NCBI GenBank assembly: GCA_003516705.1 | Contig: DPCJ01000030.1 | Location: forward strand, 2,540-9,582 | DNA length: 7,043 bases | Direction: 5' to 3' | From: Prolixibacteraceae bacterium | GTDB lineage: Bacteria > Bacteroidota > Bacteroidia > Bacteroidales > Prolixibacteraceae | The notes under the pieces: model-generated | The model's input: only the letters and a program-made list of their open reading frames with translations | What the model was told of the DNA's origin: nothing | Databases searched by the model: none | Shown: positions 1 to 6,372 of the stretch, one piece after another | Position numbering within the stretch: position 1 is the first letter of the stretch | How the letters are laid out: each line of letters opens with the position of its first letter | Position numbers and translations under genes: made by a program

Positions 1-665
1 TCGGTGACTGCAATACAAAATTCCTGTGTAAAATTTTCAAGTTCGATTGGCAGCGGAACCACTTTGCGTTGTAGCTTTAATCGTTCAATAAGCTTCAACC
101 CAATAATATGTTGTACAATTACAACATCTCCTTCTCCATTCACCAGCTTTTGAAAAGCTTCTTCAAAAGTGTTTGTTGTATAAATTTGCGCTGATATTTT
201 ATCGCGAATAACAAACTCGTGCGAATTATCGCCTTTCATTACAAGAATCCGTTTATTTTTCAAATCACTTAAGGTCTTTATATTATGTTCCTTTTTTCGT
301 GCAAAAACAGCTCCCTTTAACGTAAGGTACGAAAGTGTAAAATCTAAAATTTCTTCCCTCTCAGGTGTTCGGCCAACAATTGGCAAGGCGTTTATTTTAC
401 CTTCAACCAAATCCTGTTTAATATGGAGCCACAAACCAATTTTAAAGTTTACATGCAAATCGGCAGCCTGGGCGGCAGCTTTAAAAACATCAATGGCAAA
501 TCCTTCAGGGTTTCCGTTTACATCAAGCGAACAATAGGGCGGATAATCGGGTTCTGCGCCAACCAAAATGGTATCGGATAAATGGTCAGGGTTTAATTCA
601 TCATGTCCTGATGCCAGAACATGAAAAAACATCAGCATACAGGCAGTGAGCAAAAGCTTCCTCAA
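1..665 (-). CDS. Exported SBP_bac_3 solute-binding sensor protein, N-terminal part (cut by left edge)
   Basis: The visible 221 residues are a signal peptide followed by most of a bacterial extracellular solute-binding domain (SBP_bac_3, periplasmic-binding-protein fold), here most likely the periplasmic input domain of a sensor kinase whose TM, PAS and kinase parts would lie beyond the edge. Residues 1-20 (MRKLLLTACM... ending VLASG) form a classic signal peptide. Family landmarks follow: EPDYPPY at 38-44, NPEGFAID at 52-59, GRTPERE at 98-104 and GDVVIV at 179-184. The Arg of TPER (R103) matches the residue that holds the ligand carboxylate in amino-acid-binding members; the following acidic ligand residue appears to be Gln185. 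The start is the TTG at 665, because only it (or TTG at 692) supplies the Arg-Lys n-region; ATG at 638 or 632 would leave an uncharged leader. It lies 52 bases after the preceding same-strand gene, suggesting co-transcription. That it is a sensor rather than a transporter subunit is inferred from the neighbours. Confidence 0.82.
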   Translation of the reverse strand, partial: MRKLLLTACMLMFFHVLASGHDELNPDHLSDTILVGAEPDYPPYCSLDVNGNPEGFAIDVFKAAAQAADLHVNFKIGLWLHIKQDLVEGKINALPIVGRTPEREEILDFTLSYLTLKGAVFARKKEHNIKTLSDLKNKRILVMKGDNSHEFVIRDKISAQIYTTNTFEEAFQKLVNGEGDVVIVQHIIGLKLIERLKLQRKVVPLPIELENFTQEFCIAVT

Positions 666-717
666 AATAACTGTAATATTGTTTTTAAACAAGATGAAAG
701 CACTTATCCAAAAATCC

Positions 718-2193
718 TTATTCATTGTTTAACTTCTTTTTTTGGTTATCAAGTTCATTTCTTAATTCTTCCATTCTGAGTTCACGATCGATTGTAGCCT
801 GATAAAAACTTTCAAGTTCGGCTATTTTTATATTTAATTCGCTCGTTTTTAACTCAACCTGTATTTCAAGACTATCACGGAGCGCTTTATTCTCGTCGTT
901 GGCCTGTTTGAGCGCTGTAATATCGAGAAATGTTGTATAAACCATAATTGGTTTTACCGAATCTGGGTTAAACCGGGGTATTGAATTTACCAGAATCCAT
1001 ACAAATTGATTGATTACCGGATTAAAAACACCCATTAAAAAATTTGTTACTTCCCTGCCTGTTTTGAGTGAAACCATCGCAGGATGCTGCTCACCAGTCA
1101 ATTCAATTCCATCTTTATCAACGGCTTTCCATCTTGTATCGAATGAGGTTAATCCCATCAACTGATCCATTGTCAGTCCTAAAATTTTGCAGGCAGAAGG
1201 ATTGGCATCAATAATATTTCCATCGGCATCCTGGTAAACAACTCCCTGAACCATTGATTCAAACAGGTTTCTGAATTTTTCTTCGCTTTGTCTCAAGGTA
1301 TTTTCCGATTGGCTGATTTTATTTGCCTGTAAACTAATTGTTTCACTTAAATATTTCGAAATATATACTGCAAGCCACCCGGCAATCAACGCAATTATGA
1401 GGTTTAGAGATGTGGTTATAAAGAATGGCTCTGGTGAATGATTGTCGAAAGCAAAAAGCAAGGCAACCTGAATTAGCACCACAGGAATCAGTACCAGCGG
1501 CAGAATAAACCTGAGTAATATTCCGTGTGTTGTTTTTGCAATCAGTAACCGCACCGGAAACAGTTCGTGTTTAATAATTAACATGCATAAGGCAAATAAA
1601 ACAAATGCCAGCGCTGTTGAAATTGCCATTGGGACCGTACCTAACATATTATACAACAATGGTTTACCATACAAATAGCTTACACAAAAAATATAACTGC
1701 TTATTAAAACCAGAATTGAAATTATCCCTCCAAAATATTCTGTCAGCTTTGTTTTATAATCAAATCCTTTAAAAACTGTAAACAAAACCAAATCGAAACC
1801 AGCCAATACAAACAGAATTTTTGCTGCCGGCGACATCCTGAATAACGGAACCGAATTTATAACTTCCAGTTTGCTAATCAGGTAATCCTCAATATTTATA
1901 CTTTTTATAAAGAAAACATCGGCAAGAGAGAAAAGCACGATTAATATTAATATTGAGGTGAGGAGTAATGTGGTTATTATTTTCCATTGCTTCATTTTTT
2001 TTTCTGACAACCAATATAAAGGCACAGCCAGAATGAAAAAACAGGATGCTGTAAAAGGAGCCATTGGAATGTAAGATTTGCCAAAGCTACTCAACCATGT
2101 AAGAGATGTAAAGAAACCTGCAAACCCCAAAAGCGCTAATATCAGAATCCCGGTTGCGTAAACATAAACCCAGATTTGCCATTTCATTTTCAT
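718..2193 (-). CDS. Polytopic membrane sensor with one PAS domain and coiled-coil tail, no output domain
   Basis: This 491-residue protein is an inner-membrane signalling protein without a recognisable enzyme domain. About eight hydrophobic helices span residues 8-29, 46-62, 72-95, 123-143, 154-174, 185-207, 226-249 and 258-279. Within them the pattern xMaPxTAxxFxL occurs three times (PMAPFTA at 43, RMSPAAK at 119, PMAISTA at 188), so the membrane part looks internally repeated. A short linker leads to a PAS domain at about 303-430 (SEEKFRNLFESM at its start, DANPSACKILG in the core, FLDIT at its end), then a charged coiled coil at 431-491 carrying ATIDRELR at 466-473. It stops directly after the coil: no H-box, HATPase, GGDEF or EAL. 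ATG at 2193 (MKMK) is used; ATG at 2187 is equally possible. It starts 50 bases after the large sensor gene. The ligand is unknown; PAS and membrane input are seen, partner signalling is inferred. Confidence 0.9.
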   Translation of the reverse strand: MKMKWQIWVYVYATGILILALLGFAGFFTSLTWLSSFGKSYIPMAPFTASCFFILAVPLYWLSEKKMKQWKIITTLLLTSILILIVLFSLADVFFIKSINIEDYLISKLEVINSVPLFRMSPAAKILFVLAGFDLVLFTVFKGFDYKTKLTEYFGGIISILVLISSYIFCVSYLYGKPLLYNMLGTVPMAISTALAFVLFALCMLIIKHELFPVRLLIAKTTHGILLRFILPLVLIPVVLIQVALLFAFDNHSPEPFFITTSLNLIIALIAGWLAVYISKYLSETISLQANKISQSENTLRQSEEKFRNLFESMVQGVVYQDADGNIIDANPSACKILGLTMDQLMGLTSFDTRWKAVDKDGIELTGEQHPAMVSLKTGREVTNFLMGVFNPVINQFVWILVNSIPRFNPDSVKPIMVYTTFLDITALKQANDENKALRDSLEIQVELKTSELNIKIAELESFYQATIDRELRMEELRNELDNQKKKLNNE

Positions 2194-2243
2194 GCTTCAG
2201 ATTTTTAGCTGTTCAAATCAGTAAACAATTAACTGCCTGTTAA

Positions 2244-5200
2244 TCATTTTGCTTTTCTAAGAAAATCAATTTCATCACGCAGTTCTTTAATTCTGAACTC
2301 CCTGTCAATCGTTGCTTCGTGAAACCGCTCCAATTCTTTTATCCGTTCTTTTAACTCCATAGTTTTCACCGCAACAGTTTTTTCGAGGCTTTCATTTAAT
2401 TCGATAATTTTTTGTTCCGAAATTTTTCTTGTAACAATTTCGCCAATTAAGTTTGCCGAAGCCTGTAAGCGTTCTTTGGCCGAACCAATAATATAAGGCG
2501 GACGTGTTTCGTACATTGCGGCCCTTTTTTCCAGTTCTTCAACGGGTACGTTATATTTTTCTGACAATTCGGAAAGCTTTTGAATAGCGGTTGGTGGATT
2601 GCCATATCCGAAATTAAGAGCACCGATAATTTCGTTGTTAGCCAAAACCGGTAGTGCATACAACCTGATACCCCCGCTACATTCTATATCAACGGGAGCA
2701 TTTGTTTCAATTGCTTTTAATGATGCTTGTTTCCAGCACGACTCGTGACAGTGCCACTTTCCGCAAGCCAGTGCTTCGCTGTTATCTTGTGTGGCACAAA
2801 GATTTCGCGAAGCCTCATCCATAAATTGACACCACCCCGATGAAAAAATCCCCAGTGCATAATCGCCGTTTTTTTCATAAATAGCCGACGATGTTTCCAA
2901 CAAACTCAGATAATCGTTGACGATATCAGTCAGAACTTCTTTTCCAACAGATTTCAGAATGAGTCCGTCTTTATTCAGCAAAGTTAAATCTCCATAAGCT
3001 GGTTGCTGGTTTAACTTTTCTGTACCCGGTTCGCTCTCCTTTTTTGTAAGCATCCACTCAATCCGGCGAAGTTCTTCCTGTGCAGCATATTTATCAGTAA
3101 GGTCGGTTAAAATTATGTAAATCTGATTGTTCGAAATTGCAGGCCTGAAATCGATTTGTTTTACTTCTCCGTTTTTACAACGCACTGGGTATTCTAATAA
3201 AGGCATATTTTCTCCCTTTCCTGCCAATTCAAGTGCTACTTTCCAGTATTTAAATACTTCATGTCTTAAGTTATCATCCGGATAAGCCAATTTCATCCAA
3301 GCTTCAACAGTTGGTATATCATCGGGCGTATATCCAAACAATTCGGTTGAAAATTTATTGATATAGACTATATTACCTTCCATATCGTTTATTGCAATTC
3401 CAACAGGGGCCGACTCAACAATCATCCTGAAACGTTCTTCACTTTCTTCAAGCGCTTTGATGATTTTTTTATGTTCTGTAATAAGTTCAGTAAAAAGCAA
3501 TATTCCACCAACTTCATTATTAACTTCAAACCAGGGTCTCACCTCCCACTTTAACCACTCTTTTGTTCCATCGGCTTTAATATATTCATCTTCTTCCTTA
3601 GTTCTGACAACCCCTTTCATGCATTCACTATGAATTTCTTTCCAACGTTCCGGTATATTCGGAATTATTTCGTAATGCGATTTCCCAATTAATTCAACAC
3701 CTTCCAGCTGATTATCTGATATAAAACGATTACTAACAGCCATATAACACATATTTCTGTCGAACATGGCAATGGCTGCCGGGGCATATTCAACAAACAG
3801 TTTTAAAATACGCTGGTTTTGAATGAGTGCATCCTGAGCCTCCTTTCGTTCGGTAATATCCTGTATTGTTCCAATCATTTGCTGAAGGTTCCCTTCCAAA
3901 TCATATTCAAGTCGGCCTAATCCATGTACCCAACGCGGCTCAAGATCGTTTATCCGCTGAATTTTATAAACTTTATTGAATTCCTTTCTTTCAGTTGCAA
4001 CTTCTTTAGAAAAATAATTCACCATGGTTTCACGCCAGTCGGGATGAATAACTGCACCCCAACCTTCAACTGAATGTTCAAAATCTTTTTCAATACCAAA
4101 AATTGCATCGAGTACTTCCGAACTTTTCCAGATACCTGTTTTAAAATCAAGCGAATATGTACCAATTCCGGCAACTTTTTGTGATTCTCGGATTATTCGT
4201 TCGCTCTCTTTCAAATCGGTTTCCAATTGTTTTTTAAGTGTAATATCGGTATGAGTTCCTACCATACGCAAGGGTTTTCCCGATTCGTCCCGTTCAAAAA
4301 TTTTACCACGGTCGAGTATCCAAACCCACATTCCATTTTTATGTTTCATTCTGAATTCGCTTTCATAAAACTGCGTAATTCCCGACACGTGCTGATTAAT
4401 ATCAAATTTAGCATTCACCAGGTCATCGGGGTGTACTCTGGTTTCCCATTCGATCAGGTCGTTTTCAAGCTCATCTGGTTGATAGCCCAATTGTTTCTTC
4501 CATTGAGCCGAAAACAATACTTTATTGGTTAAAAGATTCCAATCCCATACCCCGTGGTCAGCACCTTCAAGTGCAAACTGCCATCGTTCATCACTTTCGT
4601 ATAATCCTTTTTCAATTATTTTCTGTCTCGTAATATCGAATGAGGTGATTAGAACTCCTTCGGGAACTGGCTGAAATTTCAATTCAAAATATCCAGCTTT
4701 GCCATCAGAGAATTCAAAATTTATGTCCATCATGTCATTATTACGGTTCTCAAGGGCATTTTTTATTTTACTATACAACTCACTACCTTCAATATCAGGC
4801 CATACATCTAAAAAACTGTTCCCAATCAAATCGCTTGCAGGACGCCTGTTTTGTATTTCAGCAGCTTTGTTCACATATTTGTAACGCCAATCCAAACCAA
4901 TAATCTGGCATCCTTCCATCATCGAATCAAGTATATTCCGGCAACCTGAATCTGTCTCATCAGTTGTGCGGAAAGAATTTTCAGTTATCTCTGTGTCTTC
5001 AACTTTCCTTGCTGATGATGACAACCGTCGCAGTGTTCTTAGTGTTATTTCAACCTGTTCGTTTGCAAAGGGTATTCTTAAAAGTGCATCGGGTAAAAAT
5101 TCTATATTAACAAACTCATTTCCCTCATCAACCAAATCAGCAATCAGCATCAAGGGAATTAACTTTGTTCGCTCCGATTTTCTCAGGTTGCGAATTGAGT

Positions 5201-5375
5201 TTTGCGTTAATTCGGCAGCAACAATCAACCATGTATTATCTCCAACTTTTGCAAACAACTGTTCATCTGCTATTTGTACTTCATCGAAAACAGAATCGGG
5301 CCACAATTTTAAAATTGCTTGCTGAAGGTCGTTTTTTAATTCTTGCGTAAGGCCGATAAACAGTATTTTATTCAT
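2244..5375 (-). CDS. Cytoplasmic multi-PAS/PocR sensor: pseudo-receiver, five PAS domains, PocR domain, coiled-coil tail
   Basis: The gene encodes 1043 residues with no signal peptide or TM helix. Residues 1-118 resemble a receiver domain in length and end pattern (DALLRIPF where DAFISKPF is usual), but the acidic pair, phospho-Asp and Lys are missing. Five PAS/PAC units follow at about 145-254, 262-382, 397-512, 522-637 and 645-766; most close with a D-[IL]-T motif (FDIT, TDIT, QDIT, TDLT). Residues about 792-980 match the PocR ligand-binding family (GWCQFMDEASRNLC, CGKWHCHESCW, GGIRLYALPV, NFGYGNPP), a domain proposed to sense small organic molecules; it has six Cys at 849, 860, 871, 876, 880 and 899. 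A coiled coil (984-1043) with ATIDREFR ends the protein without a kinase or other output domain. The frame opens to ATG 5474, but those 33 residues look non-coding and ATG 5375 begins the receiver β-strand (MNKILFIG), so 5375 is chosen. It is probably first in a three-gene operon. Confidence 0.92.
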   Translation of the reverse strand: MNKILFIGLTQELKNDLQQAILKLWPDSVFDEVQIADEQLFAKVGDNTWLIVAAELTQNSIRNLRKSERTKLIPLMLIADLVDEGNEFVNIEFLPDALLRIPFANEQVEITLRTLRRLSSSARKVEDTEITENSFRTTDETDSGCRNILDSMMEGCQIIGLDWRYKYVNKAAEIQNRRPASDLIGNSFLDVWPDIEGSELYSKIKNALENRNNDMMDINFEFSDGKAGYFELKFQPVPEGVLITSFDITRQKIIEKGLYESDERWQFALEGADHGVWDWNLLTNKVLFSAQWKKQLGYQPDELENDLIEWETRVHPDDLVNAKFDINQHVSGITQFYESEFRMKHKNGMWVWILDRGKIFERDESGKPLRMVGTHTDITLKKQLETDLKESERIIRESQKVAGIGTYSLDFKTGIWKSSEVLDAIFGIEKDFEHSVEGWGAVIHPDWRETMVNYFSKEVATERKEFNKVYKIQRINDLEPRWVHGLGRLEYDLEGNLQQMIGTIQDITERKEAQDALIQNQRILKLFVEYAPAAIAMFDRNMCYMAVSNRFISDNQLEGVELIGKSHYEIIPNIPERWKEIHSECMKGVVRTKEEDEYIKADGTKEWLKWEVRPWFEVNNEVGGILLFTELITEHKKIIKALEESEERFRMIVESAPVGIAINDMEGNIVYINKFSTELFGYTPDDIPTVEAWMKLAYPDDNLRHEVFKYWKVALELAGKGENMPLLEYPVRCKNGEVKQIDFRPAISNNQIYIILTDLTDKYAAQEELRRIEWMLTKKESEPGTEKLNQQPAYGDLTLLNKDGLILKSVGKEVLTDIVNDYLSLLETSSAIYEKNGDYALGIFSSGWCQFMDEASRNLCATQDNSEALACGKWHCHESCWKQASLKAIETNAPVDIECSGGIRLYALPVLANNEIIGALNFGYGNPPTAIQKLSELSEKYNVPVEELEKRAAMYETRPPYIIGSAKERLQASANLIGEIVTRKISEQKIIELNESLEKTVAVKTMELKERIKELERFHEATIDREFRIKELRDEIDFLRKAK

Positions 5376-5573
5376 TGCAGATTTAATTAGGTTAGCCGAC
5401 AAATATTTGAAATACAAATCTCTACCGCTAAAATTTATAGTTGGTGATTGTACTTTTTTCCTTATTTGCACCAATTTACTTTAGCCTTTTTTTTAACATT
5501 TTAAAGCATTAAAAGATAGTAATTCTTTTTTTGATTATAACTCCAAATCAGTGTGTTAATAAGCATAAAAACC

Positions 5574-5634
5574 CGTTTTCAGAAACATTCAGTTTTTGAG
5601 AAGCGATAAATCATATTTCTGAACCCTGAAAACG
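5574..5634. repeat. Overlapping inverted repeats beside the terminator
   Basis: CGTTTTCAG at 5574-5582 is the exact reverse complement of CTGAAAACG at 5626-5634. TTCAGAAA at 5578-5585 is the exact reverse complement of TTTCTGAA at 5616-5623. The two left arms overlap, so in RNA only one pairing could form fully at a time. On the minus strand the repeats lie just after the DUF1573 terminator, in the upstream region of the sensor operon; on the plus strand they lie immediately before the terminator hairpin. They could be a leader structure, a protein-binding site or chance. Confidence 0.5.
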
Positions 5635-5664
5635 AAAAAAGGCGGTTATTTAACCGCCTTTTTT
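5635..5664 (-). terminator. Rho-independent terminator of the DUF1573 gene
   Basis: A near-perfect palindrome: an A6 tract, GGCGGTTA, a two-base TT centre, TAACCGCC and a T6 tract. The GC-rich 8-bp stem core followed by a T run is typical of an intrinsic terminator. It begins about 20 bases after the DUF1573 stop codon, which is on the minus strand. Because both flanks are A/T tracts it could act in both directions. It separates the DUF1573 transcript from the sensor operon that follows on the same strand. Confidence 0.9.
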
Positions 5665-5685
5665 ATCATATCTTATTAAAATTAT

Positions 5686-6084
5686 CTATTGTTTTTTTTG
5701 AATTACACTGCCTTTAATATTCAAAATCACTTCTTTGTTTTTTGCGTTGGAATTCACTGAAATTGATTTATTGAAACTTCCGATGAGGTTGGTATTGTAA
5801 ACAACTTTAATTGTTCCATCCTTTCCTGGTAAAACAGGTTCGCGTGGCCATGTTGGAACTGTACATCCGCATGATGCCCTTACATTACTCAAAACCAGGG
5901 GAGTTTGCCCAGTGTTTGTAAATACAAAATTGCAACTTCCGTCGCTGCCTTTCTCAATTGTACCGTAATCGTGAACTGTTGATGCAAATTTTATAATTAA
6001 TGTTGAATCAGCGCTTTGTGCGTTGACCTGCAATTGCAATACGAATGCAAATGCAAGAAATAAAACAGAAAATAATGTTTTCAT
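5686..6084 (-). CDS. Secreted DUF1573 family protein
   Basis: A 132-residue exported protein, a typical length for single-domain DUF1573 proteins of Bacteroidota. Residues 1-22 are a type I signal peptide (Lys2, hydrophobic core, VNA before the cut, mature protein starting QSADS). The mature part has the family's landmarks: FDYG-like HDYGTI at 38-43, FTNTGQTPLVL at 55-65, SCGCTVP at 71-77, PGKDG at 86-90 and VYNTN at 95-99, ending in a β-strand NIKGSV. The family is predicted to form an immunoglobulin-like β-sandwich related to ASH/HYDIN-type domains; its biochemical role is not known. Cys72 and Cys74 of the SCGC motif are kept, with Cys51 nearby. There is no lipobox, so it should be periplasmic or outside. 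It has its own promoter-like element and terminator, so it is probably monocistronic and not part of the sensor operon. Confidence 0.95.
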   Translation of the reverse strand: MKTLFSVLFLAFAFVLQLQVNAQSADSTLIIKFASTVHDYGTIEKGSDGSCNFVFTNTGQTPLVLSNVRASCGCTVPTWPREPVLPGKDGTIKVVYNTNLIGSFNKSISVNSNAKNKEVILNIKGSVIQKKQ

Positions 6085-6116
6085 ATTATCATATTAAATT
6101 GATGGTTTAAATACAT
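6081..6116 (-). promoter_or_regulatory. Possible leader ORF overlapping the DUF1573 start, with TAATATG repeats
   Basis: An 11-codon reading frame (MYLNHQFNMII) starts at ATG 6116 and its TGA at 6083-6081 overlaps the DUF1573 ATG in an ATGA arrangement. TAATATG occurs three times in this leader (6114-6120, 6090-6096, 6082-6088), the last including the real start codon. The arrangement permits translational coupling, but in AT-rich DNA so short a frame can arise by chance. Confidence 0.2.
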
Positions 6117-6372
6117 ATTAAAATCAGGTTCAAATGTAAGTGAAATTTTCTTTGACATCTGACGGTGATATGCTAAAAAATCAACACCGGAGATTTTGAA
6201 GGTACCTATGTTGTTAAAAAAAATCCGAATTACCTTGAGCAGAGAGTACTTAACTAATAAAACTTTTAATTAAATTGCACAGAATGCAAACTACAACTGC
6301 TAAAAGAAAATTCTATCTAAACAAAATATTTTTCAATTGCAGAATTCTACATTTAATACATGAAAAACTAAC
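6085..6372. other. Divergent intergenic region between DUF1573 and the REC-PAS gene
   Basis: About 290 bases that should hold both promoters. On the minus side there is a good -7 element (6131-6138). On the plus side TACATTTA at 6348-6355 matches TAnnTTTG in all but the last base and lies 17 bases before the REC-PAS start, but I see no -33 partner at the usual distance. A small inverted repeat TTGCA-CAGAA-TGCAA lies at 6275-6289, which could be an operator or chance. No gene longer than a few codons is seen. Confidence 0.5.
6131..6138 (-). promoter_or_regulatory. Bacteroidota-type -7 promoter element for the DUF1573 gene
   Basis: On the minus strand this reads TACATTTG, an exact match to the Bacteroidota -7 consensus TAnnTTTG recognised by their primary sigma factor. 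It is 46 bases before the DUF1573 ATG, giving a predicted leader of about 40 bases. The expected -33 TTG/TTTG about 20 bases further upstream is weak (GATG near 6156-6159), so the call rests mainly on the -7 match and its position. Confidence 0.5.

Larger units (their letters stand above)
5376..5685. other. Intergenic region between the sensor operon and the DUF1573 gene
   Basis: No convincing gene is seen on either strand. Going right to left it holds the terminator of the DUF1573 gene, a cluster of inverted repeats (5574-5634), and an AT-rich stretch with A/T tracts (for example around 5485-5493) that should contain the promoter and leader of the large sensor gene. The reading frame of that gene is open up to an ATG at 5474, but the extra codons do not resemble protein. 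A weak -7-like AATATTTG occurs on the minus strand at 5400-5407 without a good -33 partner, so I do not call a promoter there. Confidence 0.6.

Noticed and set aside
748..819. ATIDRELR tail as a degenerate histidine-kinase H-box (His replaced by Arg in SHELR)
   Set aside because: DRELR resembles SHELR, but the spacing from the preceding conserved Phe is one residue longer than in HisKA, the following Pro is absent and no HATPase domain follows, so descent from an H-box cannot be claimed by eye.
2447..2659. Minus-strand 70-codon frame inside the PocR region
   Set aside because: It overlaps the PocR domain in another frame of the same strand; the domain frame has clear family motifs and the small frame has none.
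4227..5350. Several plus-strand open frames (4227-4532, 4699-4884, 4966-5325, 5165-5350)
   Set aside because: They lie wholly opposite the strongly supported PAS/receiver-like coding frame and their translations show no domain, signal or family pattern.
5400..5407. Minus-strand AATATTTG as promoter of the sensor operon
   Set aside because: It differs from TAnnTTTG in the first T of the TA pair and has no -33 element at suitable spacing, so the match is no better than expected in AT-rich DNA.
5376..5474. N-terminal extension of the PocR sensor from ATG 5474 (33 additional residues)
   Set aside because: The extra residues (MVQIRKKVQS onward) resemble translated AT-rich non-coding DNA, do not belong to any domain, and the receiver-like fold begins exactly at the Met encoded at 5375.
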